Positions 52,957 through 61,906 of a stretch of 64,000 nt of DNA are shown here, piece by piece. The notes beneath the pieces are model-generated. The model had not been told where the DNA came from, did no database searches, and saw nothing but the letters and a program-made list of their open reading frames with translations. The position numbers were made by a program, and so were the translations under genes. This stretch comes from Catellatospora sp. KI3 (GTDB lineage Bacteria > Actinomycetota > Actinomycetes > Mycobacteriales > Micromonosporaceae), in the NCBI RefSeq assembly GCF_029948125.1, contig NZ_JASAMB010000030.1, positions 20,629 to 84,628 on the forward strand, written 5' to 3'. Position 1 is the first letter of the stretch. Each line of letters starts with the position of its first letter.

Positions 52957-53274
52957 TCAGGAGTGCTCGATCAGCGGCAGGTACTCGGGGTGGTCGTGCA
53001 CCCAGCGGCGCACGAACGAGCAGGCCGGAACGACGTGGACCTCGTCGGCGGCGGCGTCGGCCATGGCGGCGGCGACGAGCAGCGCGCCGATGCCGCGTCC
53101 GCGCGCCGCGGGCTCGACCCCGGTGTGGTCGAACACGATCATGCCCGGTCTGCGGTGGTACGTCAGCTCGCCCAGCAGCACGCCGTCCTGGCGTGCCTCA
53201 TACCGGCTGCTCTCGGGCACCTCGACGACCTCGACGTCGGCCACGGGGGTCTCCTTCACTCTCCCGGTCTCCAT
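52957..53274 (-). CDS. short GNAT protein (COG2388/YjdJ type)
   Basis: 105 aa from ATG 53274, whose ATG overlaps the TAA of the upstream aldo-keto reductase (TAATG). GTG 53244, with AAGGAGA upstream, would give 95 aa and is also plausible. GVEPAARGRGIGALLVAAAM is the acetyl-CoA loop; VVPACSFVRRWVHDHPEYLPL holds the Cys typical of this minimal GNAT family. Substrate unknown. Confidence 0.85.
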   Translation of the reverse strand: METGRVKETPVADVEVVEVPESSRYEARQDGVLLGELTYHRRPGMIVFDHTGVEPAARGRGIGALLVAAAMADAAADEVHVVPACSFVRRWVHDHPEYLPLIEHS

Positions 53275-54236
53275 TATCGGGCGGGCGGCGGCGACAGCTC
53301 GTCGAGTTCGGCCAGCTCGCTGGCGGAGGGGATCCAGTCGGCCGCGGCCGCGTTCGCGCGGACCTGCTCGGGGCTGGTGGCACCGGCGATGACCGAGCCG
53401 CAGCCGGGCTGGGCGGCCAGCCAGCCGATGGCCGTCTGCAGCAGGCTCTGCTCGTGCCGCTCGGCCCAGCCCGCGAGCGCCTCGACCGTGTCCAGGCGGG
53501 CCTCGGTGATGAACCGGGCCGACTCCTTGGCCAGGCGGCTGTCGTCGGGCGCGGCCTGGCCGCGGCGCACCTTGCCGGTGAGCAGGCCGTTGGCCAGCGG
53601 GAAGAACGGCAGCACGCCCATGCCGTAGTGGCGCGCGGCGGGCACGATCTCGGCCTCGATGCCGCGCTCCAGCAGCGACCAGTGGTTCTGCGCGCTGATG
53701 AACGCGGTGGTGTTCAGCTGCTGCGCGACGCGTACCGCGTCGGCGACCTGCCAGCCGGTGAACTGCGAGCAGCCGATGTAGCGGACCTTGCCCGCCTGCA
53801 CCAGCTCGTGCAGCGCCGACAGCGTCTCGCCGATCGGCGTGGCCGGGTCGGGGGTGTGCAACTGGTACAGGTCGATGTGATCGGTGCCCAGGCGGCGCAG
53901 CGAGTCCTCGACGGCGCGGCGGATGTAGGCGCGGCCGCCCTTGGCGCCCGCCGCGGGCCCGAACTCGAGGTCGACGTCCTGGTGGCCGAACTTCGTCGCG
54001 AGCACGACCTGGTCGCGGCGCCCCTTCAGGACCTCGCCGAGCATGGACTCCGACGCCCCGACGGCGGTGCCGCGGCCGTAGATGTCGGCGGTGTCGAAGA
54101 AGGTGATGCCGGCGTCGAGGGCGGCGTCGACGACGGCGCGGGTGCCGTCCAGGTCGAGCCGCCAGCCGAAGTTGTTGCAGCCGAGGCCGACGGCGGAGAC
54201 GGTCAGGCCGGAGTTGCCGAGCGGGCGATAACGCAT
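53274..54236 (-). CDS. aldo/keto reductase
   Basis: 320 aa from ATG 54236. [20 protein letters not shown] has the catalytic Asp and Tyr, [10 protein letters not shown] the Lys and [18 protein letters not shown] the His. [18 protein letters not shown] binds the NADPH phosphate. It belongs to the general stress/YajO-like AKR group, different from the one at 32390. Translation is probably coupled to the short GNAT gene that follows. Confidence 0.92.
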   Translation of the reverse strand: MRYRPLGNSGLTVSAVGLGCNNFGWRLDLDGTRAVVDAALDAGITFFDTADIYGRGTAVGASESMLGEVLKGRRDQVVLATKFGHQDVDLEFGPAAGAKGGRAYIRRAVEDSLRRLGTDHIDLYQLHTPDPATPIGETLSALHELVQAGKVRYIGCSQFTGWQVADAVRVAQQLNTTAFISAQNHWSLLERGIEAEIVPAARHYGMGVLPFFPLANGLLTGKVRRGQAAPDDSRLAKESARFITEARLDTVEALAGWAERHEQSLLQTAIGWLAAQPGCGSVIAGATSPEQVRANAAAADWIPSASELAELDELSPPPAR

Positions 54237-54476
54237 GATCGACACCCTAGCGCGCGGTGGGGCGCCGACGGTACGGCCGACGGCCGGGGCATGCGGGACG
54301 ACCTCCCTACTATCCATTTCCGCGACAGCCTGACCGGGTCGAATGGCGGTGTGACCTCAGCGTTTCGACGAGTGGACAACTGACATCGGTCTATGGAAAA
54401 TCAGCGGTACCCGCATCTGCTGGCGGCATAGTGCGGCCGTTAACAATCGTCGGTCGAGCCTGCCGTGGAGGTGCGG

Positions 54477-55670
54477 GTGACAAGTGCGCTCTCCGAGCCG
54501 TACGCCGAAGAGTGGATTTTCGACAACGCCTTCTCGACGCGGCGGATCGGCCGCCTGGGCGTCGAACTCGAATGGCTGGTCGTGGACCCGACCGCACCGG
54601 CGTCGCGGCCTGACCACGCGCTGGTCCAGGAGGCCGTCTGCCCGCCCGGCCGCCGCCTGCCGTACGGCAGCGCCATCAGTTTCGAGCCCGGCGGCCAGGT
54701 CGAGCTGTCCACCCTGCCCGCGGCGAACCTGACCGAGTGCCTCACCGCCGCCGCCGAGGACCTGTCGGTGATCCGCAACGAGGCGCGCGCCCGCGGCCTG
54801 CGGCTGGTCGGCGCCGGGCTGGACTCCCGCCCGCCCCGGCGGGTCGTCGACGATCCGCGCTACGCCGCGCTCGAAGCCGCCTACGACCAGTACGGTCCGG
54901 TCGGCCGGCAGATGCTCTGCAACGCCGCGTCGGTGCAGGTCAACGTCGACGCCGGGGACGACTCCGGCGGCTGGCGGGGCCGCCAGCGCCGGTGGTGGCT
55001 GCTCAACACGCTCGGCCCCGCGCTGATGGCGATGTTCGCCAACTCGCTGGGCGAGGGCGGCCGCAGCACCCGCCAGCTGCTGCGCTTCCGGACCGACCCG
55101 ACGCGCACCGACCCGACCGGGCCGGGGGAGTGCCGGGCGACCTGGCTGGCGTACGCGCTGGACGCGCAGGTCGTCGGCGTGCGGATGCCGTCGGGGCGGC
55201 CGTGGCTGGTGCCGCCGGTCGGCTTCACCATGCGCCACTGGCTGCGCGGGCAGGGTCCGCGGCCGGCGACCCTCGCGGATCTGCGGCGCCACCTCAAGAG
55301 CGTCATTCCGCCGGTACGGGCGCAGGGGCACCTCGAGCTCCGCATGATCGACGCCCAGCGCGGCGACGACTGGGCGGTGCCCACCACGGTGGTGGCCGCG
55401 CTGCTGGACGACCCGAGCGGATCGGAGCGCGCCGCGGCGGTCGCCGAGCGGCTGCCGCAGGAGCCGAGCCGGACCTACTGGGCCGAGGCCGCCCGGGACG
55501 GGGTGTCCCGGCCGGAGTTGGCCGCGGCGGCCCGGGCGCTGATGGAGATCGCGCTGGACACGCTGCACCGGATCGGGGTGCCCGCCTGGGCGGCGGCCGC
55601 GACGGCCCGCTTCGCCGACCGGTACACCGACCGCGACCGCTGCCCCGCCGACGACGGCCGCTCGGCCTGA
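54477..55670 (+). CDS. EgtA-like glutamate-cysteine ligase (GCS2 family)
   Basis: 397 aa from GTG 54477, placed just after TGGAGG. GVELEWLVVDP is the metal-binding ELE motif, ISFEPGGQVELSTLP the second Glu motif, and NAASVQVNVDAGD, FRTDPTRTDPTGPG and HLELRMIDAQ complete the EgtA pattern. EgtA makes gamma-glutamylcysteine for ergothioneine synthesis. The usual neighbours egtB, egtC and egtD are not in the window, so the role is inferred from similarity only; the 240-base upstream gap has no other feature. Confidence 0.85.
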   Translation: MTSALSEPYAEEWIFDNAFSTRRIGRLGVELEWLVVDPTAPASRPDHALVQEAVCPPGRRLPYGSAISFEPGGQVELSTLPAANLTECLTAAAEDLSVIRNEARARGLRLVGAGLDSRPPRRVVDDPRYAALEAAYDQYGPVGRQMLCNAASVQVNVDAGDDSGGWRGRQRRWWLLNTLGPALMAMFANSLGEGGRSTRQLLRFRTDPTRTDPTGPGECRATWLAYALDAQVVGVRMPSGRPWLVPPVGFTMRHWLRGQGPRPATLADLRRHLKSVIPPVRAQGHLELRMIDAQRGDDWAVPTTVVAALLDDPSGSERAAAVAERLPQEPSRTYWAEAARDGVSRPELAAAARALMEIALDTLHRIGVPAWAAAATARFADRYTDRDRCPADDGRSA

Positions 55671-55679
55671 CCGCTCAGC

Positions 55680-56084
55680 TCACTCGATCTCGGCCGTGCA
55701 GCCCTTGGCCTGGGCGCCCTCCCGGTAGCGGACGGAGGTGTCCCGGGTGAGGGTCGCGCCCGCGTGGAGATTGGGAACCCGCTCGGTGGTGTCGCCGAGC
55801 GACGCCCCGCCGGCGTCGGTCACGCTGACCCTGACGTCGAAGTCGCCGTTGAGCAGGCCGCCGTTGGTGACGGTGAACCTGATCCGGGCCACCGGCCCGG
55901 CGAGATCGCAGTCGAGGACCTGGGTGGTGGCCCGGTTCGCGTCGAGGAAGAGCTTCACCCCGCCCAGGGGCAGTCCGCAGCAGGCGACCAGGGCGACCAG
56001 CCCCGCCACGACCTTCGCGCGGGTCAGGCGGCGCCTGGGCGCCGGGGCGGGTGCGGGTGCGGGTGCGGGTGCGGGGCTGTTCAC
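55680..56084 (-). CDS. membrane-anchored FxLYD-like protein, 134 aa
   Basis: GTG 56084, with GGGAGGAG upstream. The first 14 residues are a Pro-Ala repeat coded by a GCGGGT hexanucleotide run (about 56046-56077). RRRLTRAKVVAGLVALVACC begins the single transmembrane helix. Outside is one beta-sandwich domain (RIRFTVTNGGLLNGDFDVRV) like FxLYD/DUF4352 proteins. Role unknown. The Pro-Ala length is likely to vary. Confidence 0.65.
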   Translation of the reverse strand: MNSPAPAPAPAPAPAPRRRLTRAKVVAGLVALVACCGLPLGGVKLFLDANRATTQVLDCDLAGPVARIRFTVTNGGLLNGDFDVRVSVTDAGGASLGDTTERVPNLHAGATLTRDTSVRYREGAQAKGCTAEIE

Positions 56085-56121
56085 GGGGGCTCCTCCCAGT
56101 GGCGGCGGCGTGGCCGGGCGG

Positions 56122-56595
56122 TCAGTCGGCGAGCTGGGCCAGGGCGTCGCCGCTGAGCCGGAACACGGTCCAGGCGTCCATCGGCTCGGCGCCGAGGCTC
56201 CGGTAGAACCCGATCGCGGGTTCGTTGGAGTCGAGCACGCCCCACTGCAGTCTGGTGTATCCGCGCTCGACGCACAGCCCCGCCAGCGTCCGCAGCAGCG
56301 CCCGGCCGTGCCCGCCTCCGCGCGCTTGCGGGCGCACGTACAGGTCCTCCAGGTAGATGCCGTGCACACCGTCCCAACTGGAGTAGTTGAGGAACCACAG
56401 CGCCATGCCGACGGTCTCCCCGGTCGCCTCGTCGACGGCGACGTGCGCGAAGGCCGCCGGGTACGGCCCGAACAGGGCCTCGCGCAGCTGGGCGGGGGTG
56501 GCCTTCGCCTCGTGCGCGGCGCCCTGGTACCGCGCGAGTCCGGCGATGAGGTCGAGCAGCACGGGGACGTCGTCGGGCACGGCGGTACGGATCAT
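56122..56595 (-). CDS. GNAT acetyltransferase (diamine acetyltransferase-like)
   Basis: 157 aa from ATG 56595. YSSWDGVHGIYLEDLYVRPQ and GGGHGRALLRTLAGL match the SSAT/thialysine acetyltransferase group (YLEDLYV core), with LDSNEPAIGFYRSLGAEPM in motif B. Likely acetylates a polyamine or lysine analogue. It is 38 bases upstream of the membrane protein gene and divergent from the MOSC gene. Confidence 0.88.
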   Translation of the reverse strand: MIRTAVPDDVPVLLDLIAGLARYQGAAHEAKATPAQLREALFGPYPAAFAHVAVDEATGETVGMALWFLNYSSWDGVHGIYLEDLYVRPQARGGGHGRALLRTLAGLCVERGYTRLQWGVLDSNEPAIGFYRSLGAEPMDAWTVFRLSGDALAQLAD

Positions 56596-56651
56596 GGGCG
56601 CACCCTACCGGCGTACTTCAGCCGCCGCGGGCACCCCGTTAGGCTTGACCG

Positions 56652-57302
56652 ATGGGCAGGATCATCTCCGTCAACGCGGGCCGGGCCCGCCCCAGCGACG
56701 CCGCCGACCTGGGCGTCACCGGCATCGACAAGCGCGCCGTCGAGGGTGCGGTCGTGCTGCGGGCCCCCGGGCCGCGCGACACGGGCCTGGGCAGCGGGGT
56801 CGAGGGGGACGACATCTGCGACCGGCGCCACCACGGCGGCGACGACCAGGCCGTCTACGCGTACGCCCGCGAGGATCTGGACGGCTGGGCAGCCGAACTC
56901 GGCCGCGAGCTGCGGCCGGGCCTGTTCGGCGAGAACCTCACCACCACCGGTGTGGACGTCAACGGCGCCCTGATCGGGGAGCGGTGGCGGGTCGGCACCG
57001 CGCTGCTGGAGGTGTCGGTGCCCCGCATCCCGTGCCGTACCTTCGCCGCGGCGATGGAGCAGCAGGGCTGGATCAAGCGGTTCACCCAGGCGGCGCTGCC
57101 GGGGGCGTACCTGCGGGTGGTCGAGCCGGGCGAGGTGCGCGCCGGGGACGAGGTAACCGTGGTGCACCGCCCCGACCACGACGTGACCATCGCGCTCACC
57201 TTCCGGGCGCTGACGCTGGAGGCGGAGCTGCTGCCCCGCCTGGTGGACATCGAGCAACTGCCCGCGTCGGTACGGGAGAAGGCCGCCGCCAGGACCGGCT
57301 GA
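56652..57302 (+). CDS. MOSC domain protein (YiiM-like)
   Basis: 216 aa from ATG 56652. The MOSC core is GDDICDRRHHGGDDQAVYAY, then RPGLFGENLTTTGVDVN, GTALLEVSVPRIPCRTFAA with the conserved Cys, and a C-terminal 3-alpha domain. MOSC proteins bind the molybdenum cofactor and act on N-hydroxylated compounds or carry sulfur. Single gene, converging on the PhzF gene with one base between the stops. Confidence 0.92.
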   Translation: MGRIISVNAGRARPSDAADLGVTGIDKRAVEGAVVLRAPGPRDTGLGSGVEGDDICDRRHHGGDDQAVYAYAREDLDGWAAELGRELRPGLFGENLTTTGVDVNGALIGERWRVGTALLEVSVPRIPCRTFAAAMEQQGWIKRFTQAALPGAYLRVVEPGEVRAGDEVTVVHRPDHDVTIALTFRALTLEAELLPRLVDIEQLPASVREKAAARTG

Positions 57303-57303
57303 C

Positions 57304-58107
57304 TCAGACGTGCAGGGTGCCGTCCAGGACGGTCACCGCCCGGCCGGTCAGCTCGACCCGGTCACCGCGCCGCACGGTGCCCACCAGCCCGGTCCGGGCG
57401 GACGCCTGCAGGCCGACCAGCTCGTCGCGGCCCAGCCGCGCTCCCCAGAACGGGGCCAGCGCCGTGTGCGCGCTGCCGGTCACCGGGTCCTCGGGCACCC
57501 CGACGGCCGGGCCGAAGAACCGGGACACGAAGTCGTAGCCCGCCGCCGGGTCGGCCGCGGCGGCGGTGACGATCACACCCCGGGTGGCCAGCGCGGCGAC
57601 CTTGGCCAGGTCGGGCCGCAGGGTGCGTACCGTCTGCTCGTCGGCCAGCTCCACCAGCAGGTCGCCGAGCGCCCCGGTGTCGTGCGCGGAGACGACCGGC
57701 ACGCCCAGCGCCTCGGCGAGGCCGGGCAGCGGCGCCACCGCGACCGGCAGGTTCACCGGGAAGTCCAGCGTGATGGTGCCGTCGTGGTTGGCGGTGGCCG
57801 ACAGCAGGCCGCTGCGGGTTTCGAACCCGACCGTGCCGGTCGCGAGGCCGTCGGCGGCCATGGCGTGCGCGGTGGCCAGGGTGGCGTGGCCGCACAGGTC
57901 GACCTCGGTGGCCGGGGTGAACCAGCGCAGTGCCCAGCGCGAGCCGCCCAGCGGCCGCGCGAACGCCGTCTCGGAGAGGTTCATCTCGGCCGCGATGCTC
58001 TGCATCCACTGCCCGTCCGGCCAGGCGTCGCCGTCGAGCAGGCAGACCGCCGCCGGGTTGCCGCCCATCGGCCGGTCGGTGAACGCGTCGATGATCCTGA
58101 TCCGCAT
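57304..58107 (-). CDS. PhzF family isomerase-like protein
   Basis: 267 aa from ATG 58107. GGNPAAVCLLDGDAW and NLSETAFARPL with the catalytic Glu, TPATEVDLCGHATLATAHAM and DPVTGSAHTALAPFW are the PhzF signatures. The two halves form the duplicated fold of diaminopimelate epimerase. Only true phenazine clusters use it for phenazine; here no other phenazine gene is near, so the substrate is unknown. Confidence 0.92.
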   Translation of the reverse strand: MRIRIIDAFTDRPMGGNPAAVCLLDGDAWPDGQWMQSIAAEMNLSETAFARPLGGSRWALRWFTPATEVDLCGHATLATAHAMAADGLATGTVGFETRSGLLSATANHDGTITLDFPVNLPVAVAPLPGLAEALGVPVVSAHDTGALGDLLVELADEQTVRTLRPDLAKVAALATRGVIVTAAAADPAAGYDFVSRFFGPAVGVPEDPVTGSAHTALAPFWGARLGRDELVGLQASARTGLVGTVRRGDRVELTGRAVTVLDGTLHV

Positions 58108-58231
58108 AGTCGGACCTTATCGGCAGGTCGCGGCGCATCCGACGGCCAATCGCCGATTCGTGGCCCCGGACGACGGCGGGCGTGCGCCCCTGCCGGAGCC
58201 GCACGCCCGCCGCTGTGCCGTCGCGACCGTT

Positions 58232-58283
58232 GAGAAGGGGCCCTTCCCCTACGTATTGCGATAAGAAGGGCCCCTTCCTTACC
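58232..58283 (-). repeat. family A palindromic repeat, copy 4 (possible terminator)
   Basis: GAGAAGGGGCCCTTCCCC, loop with TACGTATTGCGATAAG, then AAGGGCCCCTTCCTTAC. TTATCGC is on the minus strand. It directly follows the stop of the large secreted protein (58287-58289), so it ends that transcript. Confidence 0.88.
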
Positions 58284-58286
58284 TCA

Positions 58287-61200
58287 CTACACGAGCGGTT
58301 CGAGCCAGATGTTGCGGAAGCGGGGGTTCTCGCCCGCGTCGCCGTGGTCCTGCAGGCGGATGCCGCCGACGGACGCGCCCTCGGCCGCGCCGGCGCCGGT
58401 CGGGCCGTCGATCGCCACGTCGTTGTGGACCACGAAGCCGTTCCAGACGATGGTCACGCGGGCGTTGGCGGTCTTGGTGGCGCCGCTGTAGCGGGCGGCC
58501 CGGAACGTGATGTCGTAGCTCTGCCACGTCTGCGGGGCGCCTGCGGCGTTTCGGTCGGCCGCCTTCTTCTGGTAGATCGAGGCGGCCTCGGTGTTGTCCA
58601 GCGCGGTGTCGCCGTACGAGTCGAGCACCTGCAGTTCGTAGCGGTCCTGCAGGTAGATGCCGCTGTTGCCGCGCTGCTGGCCGGTGACCGAGCCGGGGTA
58701 GAGCGGCTCGTACCACTCGACGTGCAGCTTGAAGTCGCCGAAGCCGAACTTCGTGCGGATGTCGCCGCCCAGCGACTCCATCGACCCGCCCGACAGCGGC
58801 CAGGCCGCGGCGCCGCCGGAGCCGTTCTGCCACAGCGTCAGGTCGTCGCCGTCGAACAGCTGGATGCGCTGCCCGCCCGCGGTGACCGTCCAGTGCTGGC
58901 TGGTCGCCCCGACGTAGTCCCAGATGTGGATCTGGGTGCCGTCGGCCGAGCTGCCGCTCAGCGCGTCGAGCACCTTGCCCGACTGCGGGTTGAGCAGCGA
59001 ACCGTTGGCCTGCGGCTGCCATACCTGCGAGCCGGTGCCGTTGCAGGTCCACAGCTGCACCTTGGTGCCGTTGGCGGTGCCGGCGTTGTCGACGTCCAGG
59101 CACTTGCCGAAGGCCCGGAAGGTGGTGCCGACCCGGGTCCAGCGCTGGGCGTTGGTGCCGTTGCAGGTCCAGAGCTGGACCTTCGTACCGTCGGTGGAGC
59201 CCGCGTTGTCCAGGTCCAGGCACTTGCCGCCGTTGCCGATGATCGGGCCGGAGCCGCCGGACAGGGCCAGCGAGTCCAGGTTGACGTTGCCGGAGTCACC
59301 GGTGTCGTAGCGGATGGCGATGGTGTTGCTGCCGCCGTTGAGGGCGACGGTCTCGACCTGGGTCGCCCACTGGTCCCAGTTGGGGGTCCCGCCCAGGGTG
59401 AGCTGGCGCAGCCTGGTGCCGTTGACGTACAGGCTGACGGTCTTCGCGCCGGCGGACGGGTTCGGGCCGGCGGAGAAGCGCAGGGCTGCCTGGTAGACGC
59501 CGGTGGTGGCGGCGTCCACGGTGAACGTGGTGGTGGCGCCGGCGGTGCCGTACCCGGCGACGAAGCCGGTGCCGGTGTATCCGGTGTGGTCGGTGGCCAC
59601 CGACGCGCCGCCGCTGCGCGCGGCGTTCTCGGCCTGGTAGACGCCGTCGGCCGGGGGCGGGGTCTGGCCGGGGATGGCGTTGAGGGTGTACCACGCCTCG
59701 GTGCTCCACAGCGACTGCCCCGAGGTGGAGCTGAACGGGCGGGGCGAGCGCACGTACACGACCCGGCCAGCCTTGCGGCCGCTGACGGTGAGGTTGACCT
59801 TCTTGCCGTCGGTCGACACGGTCGCGCCGGTGACCGCGAGGGTCTCCTCGTCGATCTTCGGGCCGCCGTACGCGGAGGTGGCCTCGTAGCGCCACTGCTT
59901 GAACGCGTACTTCGAGGCGATGCCCGCGATGGTGTCGGCCGACAGCGGCTGGGTGTACTCCAGTTCGAAGCCGGTGGTGGTGGCCCGCATCGCGAGGATG
60001 TCGAAGACGCTGGTGCCGTTGGGCGTCAGCTTCTGCAGGCCGTAGACGAGCTTGCCCGCCTGGCCCCAGTTGCCGCCCGCGCCCAGGCCGCCGACGTAGA
60101 CCGCGCCGTCGGGGCCCAGGTGGACCTCGGCGATGCCCGACTCCAGGCCCTGCGTGAGCCGGAACAGCGCGCCCTGGTACTCGCCGTTGACCTTCTCCAG
60201 GAACCCGCGCTGCAGGCCGCCGTAGGTGACGTCGCCGATCAGGAACTGCCCGGCGTACGGCCCGGACGGCATCAGCAGCGGGGCGCTGGGGGAGTTGGCG
60301 ATCTCGTTCTGCGGCATCCACAGCACCGGCGGGGTGACCGGGTTGGCGTCGAACTGGCCCGACGGGGACGTGTAGTGGTTGAAGAACCGGCCGGGCTTGA
60401 TCTCGACCAGCTTCGAGGCGGGCAGCCAGCCGCCCTGGTTGTCGGTGACGAACACGCCGCCCTCGGGGCCCCAGCCGATGCCGTGCGGGGTCCGCAGGCC
60501 GCCCGCGACATAGGTGATCGCGCCGGTCGCTTTGTTGATCTTAATGCTGGTGCCGCGGTTCGGGTCCGGCTGCGGCACGGTGGTGGCGCCGCCGTAGTCG
60601 ATGGCCACGGACAGGTTCGCGTAGAAGTAGCCGTCCTTGTAGAGCAGGCCGAACGCGAACTCGTGGAACGCGCCGGTGAAGGGGAAGGTGGCGATCGTGT
60701 TGTACTGGTCGGCGACCTCGTCGCCGTTGGTGTCGACCAGCGCGGTCAGGCGCGTCTTCTCCGTCACGTACACGATGCCGTCGACGACCTTGAGGCCCAT
60801 CGGCTCCTTGAGGTTGCCCGCGATCTTCTTCACGGTGACCCCGCCCGGCCCGCCGGTCCCGGCGGTGCCGGTGAGGATGTAGACCTCGCCGGCCTGCGAG
60901 GTGCCGGACTGGTCGCTGCCGCCCCAGGTGCACAGCACCAGGCGGCCGTCGGGCAGCCAGTCCATGCCGGTGACCTTCGGCTGGAAGGTGGACGGGCGCA
61001 GGTTGGTCAGCGTGAACCCGGGGTGCACGCTGGTCAGCGGCAGGCCGTCGCCGGGTGAGTCGCCGCTGGCCTCGCACTCCTTGCGGCCCGGCGCGGTCAC
61101 CCGGACCACGCCCGCGTCGGTGCTCAGCACCGAGTTCGGCACCAGCGTGAAGGCCGTGGCGCCGGGCGTCTTCCAGTCCAGCGTCAGCTGCTGGCCGCCG

Positions 61201-61664
61201 CCCGCCTCGAAGTAGTCGATGCGCAGCGAGTGGTAGCCGGTGGCCAGCGTGACGGCGCCCTCCTTGGCGGTGGCGCCGTGCAGGCCGTCGTGGTCGATCA
61301 CGGTCGCGCCGTCGATGACCAGCCGCGACCCGTCGTCGGTGGTCAACCGGAACGTGTACGACCCGGCCGTGGTGATGTTGACGTTGCCCAGCACCTGGGC
61401 CGCGAAGTTGTCCTCGAACCCGAAGTCGGCCGCCGTGGTCCAGTTGACCGTGGCCATCTTCTTGTCGACGTTCGGGGTCTGCCCGGTCTTGAGCGTGCAC
61501 AGCTTGCTCAGCGCCACCTGCAGGTCGTAGACGCGCAGCGTGACGCCGGGCTCCTGGGCGGGCAGGGCCGCGGCGGCGGGTAGGGCCGGGAATCCGGTCG
61601 CGAGCAGGAGCACGGCTGACGCCAGCACGGTCTCCCGCAGTCGGCGTAGCGTTCGGGTGCCCAT
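58287..61664 (-). CDS. secreted multidomain protein: PA14, sorbosone-dehydrogenase-like propeller, CBM, ricin lectin, DUF1080
   Basis: 1125 aa from ATG 61664 with AGGAGGAACG upstream. Signal peptide 1-33. PA14 domain about 45-165 (FRLTTDDGSRLVIDGATVID). Six-bladed glucose/sorbosone dehydrogenase-like propeller about 213-555 (VTGMDWLPDGRLVLCTWGGS, TPHGIGWGPEGGVFVTDNQG), then an Ig-like domain to about 655. CBM6/35-like module about 672-805 (GVYQAENAARSGG). Ricin-type lectin about 806-926 with three GKCLDxDNAGxxxGTKVQLW repeats. DUF1080 at the C-terminus (about 931-1125: LFDGDDLTLWQNG, GDFKLHVEWYEP, GNSGIYLQDRYELQVLDSYG); DUF1080 proteins include 3-keto-glycoside hydrolases. It probably binds and processes a polysaccharide outside the cell; the propeller's cofactor ligands are not obvious. 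Confidence 0.88.
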   Translation of the reverse strand: MGTRTLRRLRETVLASAVLLLATGFPALPAAAALPAQEPGVTLRVYDLQVALSKLCTLKTGQTPNVDKKMATVNWTTAADFGFEDNFAAQVLGNVNITTAGSYTFRLTTDDGSRLVIDGATVIDHDGLHGATAKEGAVTLATGYHSLRIDYFEAGGGQQLTLDWKTPGATAFTLVPNSVLSTDAGVVRVTAPGRKECEASGDSPGDGLPLTSVHPGFTLTNLRPSTFQPKVTGMDWLPDGRLVLCTWGGSDQSGTSQAGEVYILTGTAGTGGPGGVTVKKIAGNLKEPMGLKVVDGIVYVTEKTRLTALVDTNGDEVADQYNTIATFPFTGAFHEFAFGLLYKDGYFYANLSVAIDYGGATTVPQPDPNRGTSIKINKATGAITYVAGGLRTPHGIGWGPEGGVFVTDNQGGWLPASKLVEIKPGRFFNHYTSPSGQFDANPVTPPVLWMPQNEIANSPSAPLLMPSGPYAGQFLIGDVTYGGLQRGFLEKVNGEYQGALFRLTQGLESGIAEVHLGPDGAVYVGGLGAGGNWGQAGKLVYGLQKLTPNGTSVFDILAMRATTTGFELEYTQPLSADTIAGIASKYAFKQWRYEATSAYGGPKIDEETLAVTGATVSTDGKKVNLTVSGRKAGRVVYVRSPRPFSSTSGQSLWSTEAWYTLNAIPGQTPPPADGVYQAENAARSGGASVATDHTGYTGTGFVAGYGTAGATTTFTVDAATTGVYQAALRFSAGPNPSAGAKTVSLYVNGTRLRQLTLGGTPNWDQWATQVETVALNGGSNTIAIRYDTGDSGNVNLDSLALSGGSGPIIGNGGKCLDLDNAGSTDGTKVQLWTCNGTNAQRWTRVGTTFRAFGKCLDVDNAGTANGTKVQLWTCNGTGSQVWQPQANGSLLNPQSGKVLDALSGSSADGTQIHIWDYVGATSQHWTVTAGGQRIQLFDGDDLTLWQNGSGGAAAWPLSGGSMESLGGDIRTKFGFGDFKLHVEWYEPLYPGSVTGQQRGNSGIYLQDRYELQVLDSYGDTALDNTEAASIYQKKAADRNAAGAPQTWQSYDITFRAARYSGATKTANARVTIVWNGFVVHNDVAIDGPTGAGAAEGASVGGIRLQDHGDAGENPRFRNIWLEPLV

Positions 61665-61739
61665 CGTTCCTCCTGGGGGTAGAGGTTGCCGACGGCTGCC
61701 GCGTACGGCGGGTCCGCGCGATGACCGTCGGGTCCGTGC

Positions 61740-61845
61740 GCAGGTGGTCATCGACGCCGACGATTAACGCACCCGAAACATCGGTGGGACACAACGTAGA
61801 CGACTTTAATTTCGATGTCTATATCTTTCGATCAAACTGGCAAAA
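61740..61845 (-). promoter_or_regulatory. A/T-rich promoter region of the DUF1080 protein gene
   Basis: The gap 61665-61906 is much richer in A/T than its surroundings. TTTCGATG (61811-61818) and TTTCGATC (61827-61834) are near-direct repeats, and GAAACATCG near 61774 resembles AAACATCG before the GH76 gene. Possible binding sites of a shared sugar-responsive regulator; not proven. Confidence 0.4.
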
Positions 61846-61906
61846 GTCCGCCATGCCCACCGCGAAAGTGCCCGACGCACCGGCGTGTCACCGCCTCCCG
61901 CGCAGC

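Noticed and set aside
57304..58107. PhzF gene taken as a sign of phenazine biosynthesis
   Set aside because: No other phz gene is present; isolated PhzF homologues are common and functionally diverse.
58182..61058. 958-codon open frame antisense to the DUF1080 protein
   Set aside because: Same shadow effect; the sequence is Val/Arg/Gly-rich with no domain, whereas the minus strand has a clear signal peptide and five domains.
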